From positions 1 to 64,000 of the forward strand of contig JAFLST010000007.1 in the NCBI GenBank assembly GCA_022510815.1: DNA of 64,000 nt, written 5' to 3'. The notes below the pieces were generated by a model, which was not told the origin of the DNA, searched no databases, and saw nothing but the letters and a program-made list of their open reading frames with translations. This document shows positions 24,280 through 33,438 of the stretch, piece by piece. Positions within the stretch are counted from its first letter, which is position 1. Every line of letters starts with the position of its first letter. Both the position numbers and the translations under genes were made by a program. Source of the stretch: Christensenellaceae bacterium. Lineage in GTDB: Bacteria; Bacillota; Clostridia; Christensenellales; Aristaeellaceae.

Positions 24280-24990
24280 TCAGGTCCGCTTCTGCCGGAG
24301 AATCCACGCCGAGTAGGCGACAGAAATCACCGTCAGCGCGATGGTGATAACGACCAACTGCGCGTCGGTCGAAATGACGGCGAAGGTGCTCAGGCTATTG
24401 ATGGCGCTGTGGGTCACGATGCAGGGGATCAGACTGCCCGACTTGAGGAAGATGAAGGTGAACAGGAAGCCCAGCGCCACCGCGTAGACGATCTGCATCA
24501 GCGTCTCAAACAGCGGTGCGCCATTAAGCAGGTTGACGATGTGCCCCAGGCCGAAGGTCACGCTGGAGATGACGACGGCCCGCTTCAAGTTGGTGTTGCT
24601 GATCGCCTTGAACAGGAAGCCCCGGAAGATGATCTCCTCGATGAAGCCCACGCACAGCATGCTGACCACGCGCAGGGCAGCCTCCGTTGCGGACATGCTC
24701 ATGGCACAGCCGAACCACAGGCTGCTCGACGCAATGACGACCAGCGGCAGGTAAAAGAGCATCTGCTTGCCGCTGGTCTGCGGTTTCTGCAGGCCATACT
24801 TCTCCGTCAGGCCGTTCTTCACGATCCACCCCGCAATCACGGCGGTCATGGCCATGCACAGCGGCGCGGTAATCAGCTTCATGGTTCCCAGGTCCTCGGA
24901 TATGCCGTCGGCCACGCTTTGCAACACCACGTAGAGCGCGATCCAGACGAGGGAAAAGGTCAGTTCATTCTTCAGATACAGTTTGGTCAT
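24280..24990 (-). CDS. CPBP-family intramembrane glutamic endopeptidase
   Basis: 236 residues with seven or eight hydrophobic segments. The Abi/CAAX motif is EEIIFRG (Glu-Glu...Arg) near residue 118, with VTFGLGH about 25 residues later and a final HSAIN motif. Members cleave substrates within the membrane and are often linked to bacteriocin self-protection or stress. ATG 24990 has the ribosome site AAGGAG at good distance; GTG 24996 is too close to it. It overlaps nothing but sits directly behind the TetR gene, which probably regulates it. Confidence 0.87.
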   Translation of the reverse strand: MTKLYLKNELTFSLVWIALYVVLQSVADGISEDLGTMKLITAPLCMAMTAVIAGWIVKNGLTEKYGLQKPQTSGKQMLFYLPLVVIASSSLWFGCAMSMSATEAALRVVSMLCVGFIEEIIFRGFLFKAISNTNLKRAVVISSVTFGLGHIVNLLNGAPLFETLMQIVYAVALGFLFTFIFLKSGSLIPCIVTHSAINSLSTFAVISTDAQLVVITIALTVISVAYSAWILRQKRT

Positions 24991-24992
24991 GG

Positions 24993-25553
24993 TCACTTCT
25001 CCTTCGTTGCGCAGATCACACCGGTAAGGACCCGCGTCAGATCCTCGGCGACGGCGCTTTCATCGTAGTTGAGCTCGTTATTGGCAAGCATGCTCGCGTA
25101 GCCGTGTACGAACAGGAACAACATCCGGAAGGCGGCCCTCGCCTGCTCCGCCTTGATGTCCGCCGCGCTGCAGAGCACCCCGATGACGGGCGCCAGTTCC
25201 TCCGCGTCGGTCAGCTCGGCGAGATTCTTCCCGGCAAACTCGTTCGACTGAAACAGCAACCGAAACAATTGCTTCTCCGCATGCGCGAAGCGGATGTAGT
25301 TCAGACCGATCTCCAGCAGGTGATTCCCGCCTCGCACATCGGTGATGTATTCTGTATGATAGGCGTCAGCCCGCTGATACACGGCCCGTTTCATATCCCC
25401 GATGTGCCTGAAGTGATACATCACCGGCTGTGTGGAGCATCCAAGCCGTTCCGAAACGGTGCGGGCATTGACCTGCCCGATCCCCTGCTCCCGGGTCACC
25501 TCGAACGCCGCTTCGACGATCATCTCCCGGGTGATCCTTGGTTTGGGCGGCAT
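24993..25553 (-). CDS. TetR-family regulator
   Basis: 186 residues from ATG 25553 (GGAGGTG upstream); the longer frame from 25658 crosses the promoter. The N-terminal helix-turn-helix spans about 5-50 (TREMIVEAAFEVTREQGIG, LGCSTQPVMYHF). The C-terminal part is a TetR-type ligand domain (FVHGYASMLANNEL). It probably represses itself and the CPBP protease gene whose ribosome site overlaps its stop. A near-palindrome over the promoter is a candidate operator. Confidence 0.87.
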   Translation of the reverse strand: MPPKPRITREMIVEAAFEVTREQGIGQVNARTVSERLGCSTQPVMYHFRHIGDMKRAVYQRADAYHTEYITDVRGGNHLLEIGLNYIRFAHAEKQLFRLLFQSNEFAGKNLAELTDAEELAPVIGVLCSAADIKAEQARAAFRMLFLFVHGYASMLANNELNYDESAVAEDLTRVLTGVICATKEK

Positions 25554-25579
25554 TTCATCACCTCCGCGTTTTATCGCCA

Positions 25580-25624
25580 CCATTATATAACGTGAATTAT
25601 AATCTGTTTCGCCCCATTTGTCAA
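25580..25624 (-). promoter_or_regulatory. Consensus promoter and candidate operator of the TetR-CPBP operon
   Basis: Minus strand: TTGACA (25619-25624), 17 bases, TATAAT (25596-25601). The sequence over and behind the -10 box (ATTATAATTCACGTTATA ending in TAAT) is an imperfect palindrome with ATTATA at one end and TATAAT at the other, as expected for autorepression by a TetR dimer. Confidence 0.75.
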
Positions 25625-25637
25625 GCCTCTTGCGCGC

Positions 25638-25672
25638 AAAAAACAGGCTGACTGCCAAAGCAATCAGCCTGT
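25638..25672 (-). terminator. Terminator after ackA
   Basis: Minus strand: ACAGGCTGATTGC, loop TTTG, GCAGTCAGCCTGT, then TTTTTT. 16 bases after the ackA stop. Confidence 0.9.
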
Positions 25673-25688
25673 ACGAACGGACTGGTCC

Positions 25689-26888
25689 TTACTTGTTCGC
25701 CACGAGATCGCGGGTATCGCGGGCGATCATGATCTCCTCGTTGGTGGGGATGACGCACACGGTCACCTTGCTGTCGTCGGTGGAGATGATGGTCTCCTTG
25801 CCCTTGACATTGTTTTTGGCGGGGTCGATCTTCGCGCCGAGGAACTCCATGTCCTTCATGACGGCTTCGCGCAGCTCGGGGCCGTTCTCGCCGATGCCGG
25901 CAGTGAAGGCAATGATGTCCACGCCGCCCATCGCAGCCGCGTAGGAGCCGATGTACTTCTTGATGCCGTAGACCAGCATGTCGCGGGCCAGCGCGGCCTT
26001 CTCGTTGCCGGAGTCAGCGGCGGCGTCGATGTCGCGCATGTCGCTGGACAGCTCGGAGATACCCAGCAGACCGGACTTCTTGTTCATCATGTCAAGGACT
26101 TCGTTGACGTCCATGTTCGCGTTGTTGGCGATGAACTGCACCACAGCCGGGTCGCAGGAGCCGGAGCGGGTGCCCATCACGACGCCCTCCAGAGGCGTGA
26201 TGCCCATGGAGGTATCAACGCACTTGCCGTCGACGACCGCGGACAGGCTGGAGCCGTTGCCCAGATGCGCGATGATGATCTTCTTGCCCACGGGATCAAC
26301 GCCGAGGAACTCGCACACGCGCTTGGACACATAGCGGTGGCTGGTGCCATGGAAGCCATAGCGGCGCACGCCCAGCTCCTTGTAATACTTGTAAGGCACG
26401 CCATACATGAAGGCCTTGGGCGGCATGGTCTGATGGAAGGCGGTGTCGAACACGGCCACCTGCGGGGTGGTCGGCATGACGGCCTCGCAGGCCTCGATGC
26501 CCATTAGGTTGGCGGGATTGTGCAGCGGGCCGAGGGGGATGAACTTGCGGATGCAGGCCTTGACCTCCTCGGTGATGATGCAGCTCGCGGTGAATTCCTC
26601 GCCGCCGTGGAGCACGCGATGGCCCACCGCGCCGATCTCATCCACGGACTTGATGACGCCCTTCTCCGGATCCTGCAGGGCTGCCAGCATCAGCTGCGTG
26701 GCCTCGACGTGATCCTTGATGGGCTGATAGATGTCGGTCACCTTGCCGTCAGGGGTTTTCTGGTTCAGGTGGGAGCCCTCGATGTTGATGCGCTCCACAA
26801 GGCCCTTGGCAATCAGGGTCTCGTTGGTCATATCGACGAGCTGATACTTCAAAGAGGAAGAACCAGCGTTCACAATCAGGATTTTCAT
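25689..26888 (-). CDS. ackA: Acetate kinase
   Basis: 399 residues from ATG 26888 (AAGGAGG upstream). Motifs: MKILIVNAGSSSLKYQL at the N-terminus, GVRRYGFHGTSHRYV, HLGNGSSL and FTAGIGENG. It converts acetyl phosphate and ADP to acetate and ATP. It lies 14 bases after pduL, which supplies acetyl phosphate from acetyl-CoA. The pair forms the acetate fermentation branch. Confidence 0.96.
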   Translation of the reverse strand: MKILIVNAGSSSLKYQLVDMTNETLIAKGLVERINIEGSHLNQKTPDGKVTDIYQPIKDHVEATQLMLAALQDPEKGVIKSVDEIGAVGHRVLHGGEEFTASCIITEEVKACIRKFIPLGPLHNPANLMGIEACEAVMPTTPQVAVFDTAFHQTMPPKAFMYGVPYKYYKELGVRRYGFHGTSHRYVSKRVCEFLGVDPVGKKIIIAHLGNGSSLSAVVDGKCVDTSMGITPLEGVVMGTRSGSCDPAVVQFIANNANMDVNEVLDMMNKKSGLLGISELSSDMRDIDAAADSGNEKAALARDMLVYGIKKYIGSYAAAMGGVDIIAFTAGIGENGPELREAVMKDMEFLGAKIDPAKNNVKGKETIISTDDSKVTVCVIPTNEEIMIARDTRDLVANK

Positions 26889-26902
26889 GCGCGGTTTCCT
26901 CC

Positions 26903-27475
26903 TTATTTCACGATTTCGCCGTAGACTTCGCGGCCGCAGCCGGCGGCGTTGGACTCGTCGGTGTCGATGTGCATGGCCAGAGCGAACTTGTCGCTGACGC
27001 GCACGACCACATCGCCGAAGATCACGCTGCGCTCGGGGGTGGCGACCTTCACGTTCACCACGTCCTTGTCCTTCACGCCGCACTCCTTCGCATCGGCGGG
27101 AGTCATGTGGATGTGGCGCTTGGCGGCGATGACGCCCTCGCTGATCTCGACCTCGCCCGCGGGGCCCACCAGCTTGCAGGCGCCGGTGCCAGCGATGTCG
27201 CCGGACTCACGGATGGGGGCCGCCACGCCGATGGAGCGCGCGTCGGTCAGGGAAATTTCAACCTGCGTGGCATTGCGGACGGGACCGAGGATGCTCACGC
27301 CGGTGAGGGTCTTCTTGGGGCCGACGACATCCACCCGCTCCTCGCAGGCGTACTGACCGGGCTGGGACAGCATCTTCTTGATCTTGAGCTCATAGCCCTT
27401 GCCGAAAAGGGTCTCGAGATCCTGCTGGGAAACATGCACATGGCGGGCCGAGGTTTCAACGATAAACTGCTTCAT
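26903..27475 (-). CDS. pduL: Phosphate acyltransferase PduL (acetyl-CoA to acetyl phosphate)
   Basis: 190 residues from ATG 27475. PduL-type phosphotransacylase with two zinc-site motifs, ETSARHVHVS and AKRHIHMTPADA, and GPVRNATQVEIS. It replaces Pta: with AckA it makes acetate and ATP from acetyl-CoA. There is no N-terminal microcompartment-targeting helix and no shell genes nearby, so it probably works free in the cytosol. Confidence 0.92.
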   Translation of the reverse strand: MKQFIVETSARHVHVSQQDLETLFGKGYELKIKKMLSQPGQYACEERVDVVGPKKTLTGVSILGPVRNATQVEISLTDARSIGVAAPIRESGDIAGTGACKLVGPAGEVEISEGVIAAKRHIHMTPADAKECGVKDKDVVNVKVATPERSVIFGDVVVRVSDKFALAMHIDTDESNAAGCGREVYGEIVK

Positions 27476-27513
27476 GGCAAACAACCTTCCTTTCTGATTG
27501 GTAACCTTGACAC

Positions 27514-27542
27514 ATTATAGCATTTTTTCGGCAGGGTGTAAA
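27514..27542 (-). promoter_or_regulatory. Promoter of pduL-ackA
   Basis: Minus strand: TTTACA, 17 bases, TATAAT, 38 bases before the pduL start. Confidence 0.82.
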
Positions 27543-27574
27543 GGGTGCAAAGGGCCATTTTCGCAGGGAAAGAC

Positions 27575-27603
27575 TTGCTTTTGCGGGCAGATTTCGCTAT
27601 ACT
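27575..27603 (+). promoter_or_regulatory. Promoter of the secreted-protein/tcdA operon
   Basis: TTGCTT, 17 bases, TATACT, 33 bases before the ATG at 27637. It is divergent from the pduL promoter. Confidence 0.6.
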
Positions 27604-27636
27604 GGTACCGGCATCCCGATCAAGGAGGTTGCGCTC

Positions 27637-28200
27637 ATGAAAAGGCTGCTCGCGATGCTTGCTGCCATGACGCTCCTGTGTGCCGCCGCTGTGGCCGAAG
27701 AGGATGGCTTTGTCGAGGTCGATCTGGGCATTCTTACCCTCACCGTGCCCGAGGAGGCGTATATCAAGACCTATCCGCGCGCCGACGGCGCCACCATCGC
27801 CATGATCCTCCCCGGCGGGCTCCACGCCGCGCCAGCCCCTGTCACCGACAGCCTCGTCGCCACATGGATTTCCGATCCCTTCTTCAGCATGAATGCGCTG
27901 GCCAGCGAGGCCTTCTCACAGCTCGCGCTCAAGCTCGCCGTCGCGAAGCTGGCCGCTCAGGGCATTGCCACAGACAACGTCGAGCTGCTCGACACCGGCT
28001 GCGATCAGTTGGGCGACATTCCGTATTTCTACCTTTATTACGGCTTTGACGCGACCTATCCCCTGACCAATCAGCCCTTCCCCGTGAGGATCGTCGAATG
28101 CGACTTCATGCCCGAGGGCGACGGCCTTTATTCTCTGATCCTGACCTCCGGCTCCGTCGAGGGCCTCGAGGCCATGCTCGATTACTTCGATTCGTTCTGA
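27637..28200 (+). CDS. Secreted protein of unknown function
   Basis: 187 residues; ATG follows AAGGAGG. A signal peptide (about 1-20, ending AAAVA before EED) precedes a mature domain of about 165 residues without recognised family. The mature part begins with a beta-rich LTLTVPEEAYIKTYPR and ends with an FMPEGDGLYSLILTSGS strand pattern like small secreted proteins that measure or bind peptides, but no function can be assigned. The tcdA gene follows after 12 bases. Confidence 0.7.
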   Translation: MKRLLAMLAAMTLLCAAAVAEEDGFVEVDLGILTLTVPEEAYIKTYPRADGATIAMILPGGLHAAPAPVTDSLVATWISDPFFSMNALASEAFSQLALKLAVAKLAAQGIATDNVELLDTGCDQLGDIPYFYLYYGFDATYPLTNQPFPVRIVECDFMPEGDGLYSLILTSGSVEGLEAMLDYFDSF

Positions 28201-28212
28201 CCAGGAGGCGCC

Positions 28213-28965
28213 ATGAACCAGTTTTCCCGCATGGAGCTGCTCTTTGGCTCCGAAGCTATGGACAGGCTTAAGAACGCCCGGGTGGCCGTCTTCGGCATCG
28301 GCGGCGTGGGCGGCTACGTCTGTGAGGCGCTTGCCCGCAGCGGCGTGGGCGCCATCGACCTGTTTGACGACGACCGCGTCTGTATCACCAACATGAACCG
28401 GCAGCTTATCGCCCTGCGCTCCACTGTCGGGCAGTTCAAGGTGGACGTGATGGCCGCGCGGCTCAAGGACATCAATCCGGATATCCGTGTTGAGCCACGG
28501 CAGATGTTCTATCTGCCTGAGAACGCGGAGGAGATCGACTTTACGGCGTACAGCTACGTTGTCGACGCGGTGGACACGGTCACGGCCAAGCTGGATCTCA
28601 TCACCCGCTGCAAGGCGACGGGCGTGCCGGTCATCAGCGCCATGGGCGCGGGCAACAAGCTCGACCCCGGACAGCTCAAGGTCGCGGACATCTACGAGAC
28701 CAGCATCTGCCCGCTGGCCCGGGTCATGCGCAGGGAGCTCAAGCGCCGCGGCGTCAAGAGCCTCAAGGTGGTCTATTCCACCGAGCCCGCCATCCGGCCC
28801 GCCGACGATCCTGCCCTGAGCTGCCGCTATCACTGCGTCTGCCCGCCCGGCACCACCCGCAAGTGCACCGCCCGCCGCGATATCCCCGGCAGCACCGCCT
28901 TCGTGCCGCCCGTCATGGGGCTGATGATCGCCCGGGAAATCGTGATGGATATTGCCCAGAGATGA
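28213..28965 (+). CDS. tcdA: tRNA threonylcarbamoyladenosine dehydratase
   Basis: 250 residues. ThiF/E1-like adenylation domain: VFGIGGVGGYVCEALARSG (ATP-binding loop), DDDRVCITNMNRQL, DAVDTVTAKLDL, and Cys pairs in the C-terminal part (CVCPPG). TcdA (CsdL) uses ATP to dehydrate t6A to cyclic ct6A at position 37 of tRNAs. The family also includes ThiF and MoeB; the length and the sequence around PADDPALSC fit TcdA best. Confidence 0.85.
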   Translation: MNQFSRMELLFGSEAMDRLKNARVAVFGIGGVGGYVCEALARSGVGAIDLFDDDRVCITNMNRQLIALRSTVGQFKVDVMAARLKDINPDIRVEPRQMFYLPENAEEIDFTAYSYVVDAVDTVTAKLDLITRCKATGVPVISAMGAGNKLDPGQLKVADIYETSICPLARVMRRELKRRGVKSLKVVYSTEPAIRPADDPALSCRYHCVCPPGTTRKCTARRDIPGSTAFVPPVMGLMIAREIVMDIAQR

Positions 28966-28974
28966 TATGCTGCA

Positions 28975-29002
28975 GGCCCTTCCAATTTGGGAGGGCTTTT
29001 TT
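28975..29002 (+). terminator. Terminator after tcdA
   Basis: GCCCTTCC, loop AATTT, GGGAGGGC, then a run of T. Confidence 0.88.
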
Positions 29003-29013
29003 GCGGTGTTCGC

Positions 29014-29042
29014 TTGTCAAGGCATGGAAATGCTACTATAAT
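29014..29042 (+). promoter_or_regulatory. Promoter of mrfA-mrfB
   Basis: TTGTCA, 17 bases, TATAAT, 35 bases before the ATG at 29077. Confidence 0.82.
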
Positions 29043-29076
29043 AGAGAATACACGTTTCAAGGGAGGTGCTTTCGGG

Positions 29077-31350
29077 ATGAATGTCGACCAGCTTGCGGAC
29101 ATGCTCCGCCGGGACAGCCAGTTCATGCAGAACGTCGTGCGCTGGGAAGAGCTGCCCACCCGTCCGGCCCAGTACGCCCCCTGCCCCGAGGGCCTTGATC
29201 CCCGCCTCCTGCCCGTGCTGCAAAAGCGCGGTATCCATCAGCTCTACAGCCATCAGGCCCACGCCGTGCGCGAGGTGCTGGCGGGCAAGGACGTGGTGGT
29301 CGTCACCCCCACGGCCTCCGGCAAGACCATGTGCTACAACCTGCCGGTGCTCTCCTCCATTCTGAAGGATGAAGACTCCCGGGCGCTGTACCTCTTCCCG
29401 ACCAAGGCGCTCTCCGCCGATCAGGTCAGCGAGCTCTATGAGCTGATCGAGGAGATGGGCGTGGACATCAAGACCTACACCTATGACGGCGACACCCCCG
29501 GCGCGGCCCGGCGGGCTGTGCGGCAGGCGGGGCATATTGTGGTCACCAACCCCGACATGCTCCACTCCGGCATCCTGCCCCACCACACCAAGTGGGTCAA
29601 GCTGTTTGAGAACCTCAAATACATTGTCATCGACGAGATCCATACCTACCGGGGCGTGTTCGGCTCGAACCTCGCCAATGTCCTGCGGCGGCTGATGCGC
29701 CTGTGCGCGTTTTACAACAGTCATCCGCAGTTCATCCTCTGCAGCGCCACCATCGCCAACCCGCAGGAGCTGGCCGAGACGCTGACCGGGCGGCCCATCG
29801 AGCTGATCGACGATAACGGCGCGCCCATGGGAGCGCGGCATTTCGTGTTCTACAATCCTCCGGTGGTCAACCGTCAGCTCGGCATCCGCCGGGGCGTGCT
29901 GCCCGAGACCCGAAACATCGCGAGCATGCTGCTCAAAAACGGCATCCAGACCATCACCTTCTGCCGGTCGCGGCTGCAGGTGGAGGTGCTGACCCGTTAC
30001 CTCAAGGACATGGTGCGCGATCCCCTCGGCAACGCGGGCAAGGTGCGCGGCTATCGGGGCGGCTATCTGCCCACCCAGCGCCGGGAAATCGAGAAAGGCC
30101 TTCGCGCCGGACAGATCGACGCGGTGGTGTCGACCAACGCCCTCGAGCTGGGTATCGATATCGGCGCGCTGGACGCCTGTGTGCTCTGCGGCTATCCGGG
30201 CACCATCGCCAGCGCGTGGCAGCAGGCAGGCCGGGCCGGACGGCGCAAGTCCACCAGCATCGTGTTCTTCGTCGCGTCGTCGACGGCGCTGGATCAGTAC
30301 ATCGTCAGCCACCCGGACTACTTCCTGCATCAGTCGCCGGAGAACGCGCTGCTCAACCCGGACAACCTTTACATCCTGCTCAGCCACTTCAAGTGCGCAG
30401 CCTTCGAGCTGCCCTTTGAGGACGGCGACAGCTTCGGCAATGCGCCCGCGCCGGATCAGCTCCTCGACTACCTGACCGACGCGTCCATTCTCCGCCATGT
30501 CGACGGGCGCTATCACTGGATGGCCGAGGACTTCCCCGCCTCGCAGCTCTCCCTGCGCTCCGCCGCGGCGGAAGAGAATTTCATGATCATCGACATTACC
30601 AATCCCGCCAATCCGCGCGTAATCGGCGAGATGGACCGCTATACCGTGCCGATGCTTCTGCACGAGAACGCCATCTACATGCACGAGGCCCAGCAGTATC
30701 AGGTGGAGAAGCTGGACTTTGACGCGTGCAAGGCCTTCATCCGGCAGGTGGATGTGGGCTACTACACCGACTCCGACCTGAACGTGAGCCTTTCGCTGCT
30801 GGATATCGAGCAGGAGAACGCCGAAAACGGCGTTTCCCGCGCGCTGGGCGAGGTGAAAGTCACCTGCCAGGTGACCATGTTCAAGAAGATCAAGTTCGAC
30901 ACCCACGAGACGCTGGGCTTCGGTCATGTGCGGCTCCCGGAGACCGATATGCACACCACCGCCATGTGGTGGACGCTGCCCGACGAGCTGGCGGCGCAGT
31001 TCGACAACGATACGCTCAAGAACGGCATGCTGGCCGTGACCAACCTGCTGCGCATCGTCGCTCCGATGTACCTGATGTGCTCCCCGCAGGATGTGGCGGT
31101 GCTCTATCAGGTCAAGAGTCCCTTTACGGATAAACCCACCGTCATCCTCTACGACAACCTCCCCGGCGGCGTCGGTTTGGCGCACAAGGCCTACGGCATG
31201 CAGCGGCTGCTGCTGGACAATGCCCTGCAAATCGTTGAGAACTGCGCATGCCAGTCCGGCTGTCCCTCCTGCGCGGGACCGATGGGTGAGATCGGCGACA
31301 ACGGCAAGCAGACTGCCATCGCCATCCTGAAGGGGCTGACCGCTCCATGA
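29077..31350 (+). CDS. mrfA: MrfA (YprA) DEAH-type helicase, mitomycin repair
   Basis: 757 residues from ATG 29077 (AAGGGAGG upstream). Superfamily 2 helicase motifs: TPTASGKT (Walker A), DEIH (motif II), CSATIAN (III), STNALELGIDIG (V) and QQAGRAGRR (VI). The C-terminal DUF1998-type zinc site holds four Cys in CACQSGCPSC. In Bacillus subtilis MrfA works with the exonuclease MrfB in a UvrABC-independent excision of mitomycin C damage. mrfB overlaps its stop by 4 bases. Confidence 0.92.
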   Translation: MNVDQLADMLRRDSQFMQNVVRWEELPTRPAQYAPCPEGLDPRLLPVLQKRGIHQLYSHQAHAVREVLAGKDVVVVTPTASGKTMCYNLPVLSSILKDEDSRALYLFPTKALSADQVSELYELIEEMGVDIKTYTYDGDTPGAARRAVRQAGHIVVTNPDMLHSGILPHHTKWVKLFENLKYIVIDEIHTYRGVFGSNLANVLRRLMRLCAFYNSHPQFILCSATIANPQELAETLTGRPIELIDDNGAPMGARHFVFYNPPVVNRQLGIRRGVLPETRNIASMLLKNGIQTITFCRSRLQVEVLTRYLKDMVRDPLGNAGKVRGYRGGYLPTQRREIEKGLRAGQIDAVVSTNALELGIDIGALDACVLCGYPGTIASAWQQAGRAGRRKSTSIVFFVASSTALDQYIVSHPDYFLHQSPENALLNPDNLYILLSHFKCAAFELPFEDGDSFGNAPAPDQLLDYLTDASILRHVDGRYHWMAEDFPASQLSLRSAAAEENFMIIDITNPANPRVIGEMDRYTVPMLLHENAIYMHEAQQYQVEKLDFDACKAFIRQVDVGYYTDSDLNVSLSLLDIEQENAENGVSRALGEVKVTCQVTMFKKIKFDTHETLGFGHVRLPETDMHTTAMWWTLPDELAAQFDNDTLKNGMLAVTNLLRIVAPMYLMCSPQDVAVLYQVKSPFTDKPTVILYDNLPGGVGLAHKAYGMQRLLLDNALQIVENCACQSGCPSCAGPMGEIGDNGKQTAIAILKGLTAP

Positions 31351-32498
31351 ACCTGCGCGACAAGCTGAATGCCCTGAGCAGCAAGCCTGCCGCGCCGAAG
31401 CCAGCGCCGCCGGTGAAGACGTTCTCTGACTGCTGGCACGAATGCCTCCGTCGCCCGCTGACGGAGTTTCCCGGCTGCTTCAATCTGCGCCGGGAGACCA
31501 TCATGCTCATGCAGGGCGACGATATGCCGGATCCTCTGGATCCCCGGCGCATCCTGTACCTCGACACCGAGACCACCGGGCTCAAGGGCGGCGCGGGGAC
31601 GGTGGCGTTTCTGGTGGGGCTGGGCTGGCTGACGGACACGGGCTTCGAGCTGCACCAATACGTCATGCGCGACTATCCCGAGGAGAAGTACCTGCTGCAG
31701 GCGGTGGAAGAAACGGCGCGGCGCTTCGATGTGATCTGCTCCTTCAACGGGCGGAGCTTCGACGTACCGCTGCTGCGGGATCGCTTCCTGATGAACCGCA
31801 TGCGCACGGACTGCCTCGATAAGCCGCACATCGACCTGCTGCACATCGCCCGCCGCGTGTGGAAGCTGCGGCTCCGTCAGTGCAATCTGGGGCGGCTGGA
31901 GGAGGCCATTCTCGGCATGCCCCGTGTCGACGATCTGCCGGGCAGCGAGGTGCCGGAGCGGTATTTCCGCTACCTCAAGTGCGGCGATTTCTCGCTGCTC
32001 ACGGACGTGCTGGAGCACAACGCGCAGGACATCGCGAGCCTGTGCACGCTGCTGGGGCACATGGCCCGGCTCTACGAGGCGCCGGAGATTCTCCGGCACA
32101 GCGAGGATGTATACTCCATGGGCGTGGCGCTGGAGCGGATGCGTCACCCGGAGGAAGCCCGGCGATGCTACCGGCTGGCCTCGGCGGGCAGCATGCGGGT
32201 GCCGGGGCAGCTCCGGCTGGCCGGAAACCTGCGCCGGGCCGGGGAACGCAGCGAGGCGAAGACCGTCTGGCAGGGCATGATGGCCCGGCATGAGGGCGGC
32301 ATCGTTCCTCTGATCGAGCTGGCGAAGCACTATGAGCACATCGAGCGCGACCCCGCCGCCGCGCTGGACATGACCCGCCGGGCCATGATGATGATGGCGG
32401 AACCGTCGCTGACGGAGGATTCGGAAACCACCCAAACCCGCGAGGCGCTGGAGAAGCGCTATCAGCGGTTAAAAGGCAAGTTGGAAAGGAGCTGCTGA
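31347..32498 (+). CDS. mrfB: MrfB (YprB) DEDD exonuclease
   Basis: 383 residues. RNase H-like DEDDh/y exonuclease motifs: LDTETTGL (about residue 72), SFNGRSFDVPLL and HNAQDIASL. The C-terminal 130 residues look like TPR-type helices. It partners with MrfA in mitomycin adduct repair. The start overlaps mrfA by ATGA, and a TPR gene follows 2 bases after the stop. Confidence 0.9.
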   Translation: MNLRDKLNALSSKPAAPKPAPPVKTFSDCWHECLRRPLTEFPGCFNLRRETIMLMQGDDMPDPLDPRRILYLDTETTGLKGGAGTVAFLVGLGWLTDTGFELHQYVMRDYPEEKYLLQAVEETARRFDVICSFNGRSFDVPLLRDRFLMNRMRTDCLDKPHIDLLHIARRVWKLRLRQCNLGRLEEAILGMPRVDDLPGSEVPERYFRYLKCGDFSLLTDVLEHNAQDIASLCTLLGHMARLYEAPEILRHSEDVYSMGVALERMRHPEEARRCYRLASAGSMRVPGQLRLAGNLRRAGERSEAKTVWQGMMARHEGGIVPLIELAKHYEHIERDPAAALDMTRRAMMMMAEPSLTEDSETTQTREALEKRYQRLKGKLERSC

Positions 32499-32500
32499 AT

Positions 32501-33337
32501 ATGGGATTCCTGACAGGCATCAAGGCCAGCAAGGCCATGAACCTTCAAACCAAAGGGCAGGTCGAAGAGGCCCGCAGGCTTTATGAGGAAGTCTACGCCG
32601 AGGGCTTTATCGCGGCGCGCCCCATGCTGGCCTACGCGCTGCTGCTGATCCGCGCGGGCGAGTACAAAAAGGCGCAGGAGGTGCTCGTCAAGACACAGAA
32701 GGCCCCCGGTCTCACCGCCGAGCAGAAGTCGCAGCTCTTTATGGACTACGCTGTCTGCTGCTTCAAGCTCGACGACCTCGACCGCGGCGTGCGCCTGCTG
32801 GAGCGCCAGCACGCCAAAGCTCCCACGGGCCTGACCTATGGCGCGCTGGGTTATCTGTACGTCGAGCAGTATGACCTGTCGAAGAAGCAGGATCGCCTCG
32901 CCGCCATCCTCGCCAAGGCTGCCGAACCCGCCGCCGAGGCAGAAGCTGACGCCGAGCCTTCCGAGGAAGCGCAGCCCGCCGCTCCGGCCGTCGACCCTGA
33001 AAAGGAATGGAACGACGGCCTGCAGAAGGTCCTTCTGTTCAACAAGGAGGCCGTCGATTACGACGAGGAAGACCCCATCTGCCTCGACAATCTGGCGCAG
33101 ACCTACTATCGCTGTCTCGGCGACAAGGAAACCGCCAAGCCGCTCTTCGAGAAGGCCCACCAGATCAAGCCGGGCCAGATCGACACGCTGTGGTTCCTCA
33201 GCCGCTACGACCTCGAGGCCGGCAACACCGGCGCCGCCATCGAGAAGCTGGAAACGGCGCTGGAGGGACGCTTCTCGCCGCTGAACTTCACCAACAAGGC
33301 GATGATCGAAGCGGAGATTGAACGGCTGCGAAAGTGA
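32501..33337 (+). CDS. TPR-repeat protein
   Basis: 278 residues; ATG follows GGAAAGGAG. Tetratricopeptide-like helices cover about 15-130 and 190-278 (NLQTKGQVEEARRLYEEVY, DNLAQTYYRCLGDKETAKP). A Glu/Ala/Pro-rich linker at about 140-170 separates them. There is no signal peptide. It lies in the mrfA-mrfB operon with 2-base spacing, so a scaffolding or regulatory role beside the repair pair is possible, but it may simply be co-transcribed. Confidence 0.82.
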   Translation: MGFLTGIKASKAMNLQTKGQVEEARRLYEEVYAEGFIAARPMLAYALLLIRAGEYKKAQEVLVKTQKAPGLTAEQKSQLFMDYAVCCFKLDDLDRGVRLLERQHAKAPTGLTYGALGYLYVEQYDLSKKQDRLAAILAKAAEPAAEAEADAEPSEEAQPAAPAVDPEKEWNDGLQKVLLFNKEAVDYDEEDPICLDNLAQTYYRCLGDKETAKPLFEKAHQIKPGQIDTLWFLSRYDLEAGNTGAAIEKLETALEGRFSPLNFTNKAMIEAEIERLRK

Positions 33338-33340
33338 TTT

Positions 33341-33380
33341 GCGAGAGGGAAGCTTTGGAGTCCAAAGCTCCCCTCTCGCG
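33341..33380 (+). repeat. Long hairpin, copy 1 of a paired element
   Basis: GCGAGAGGGaAGCTTTGGA and its complement TCCAAAGCTcCCCTCTCGC form an almost perfect 19-base-pair stem. It ends the TPR gene's transcript and is followed by GCTCTCCCCG rather than a T run. A related hairpin lies at 39390-39429. Confidence 0.7.
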
Positions 33381-33438
33381 CTCTCCCCGAAAGGCACTTT
33401 CATTTTGGTAAAATCCACAGGATGGGAGCAAGCAGGTC

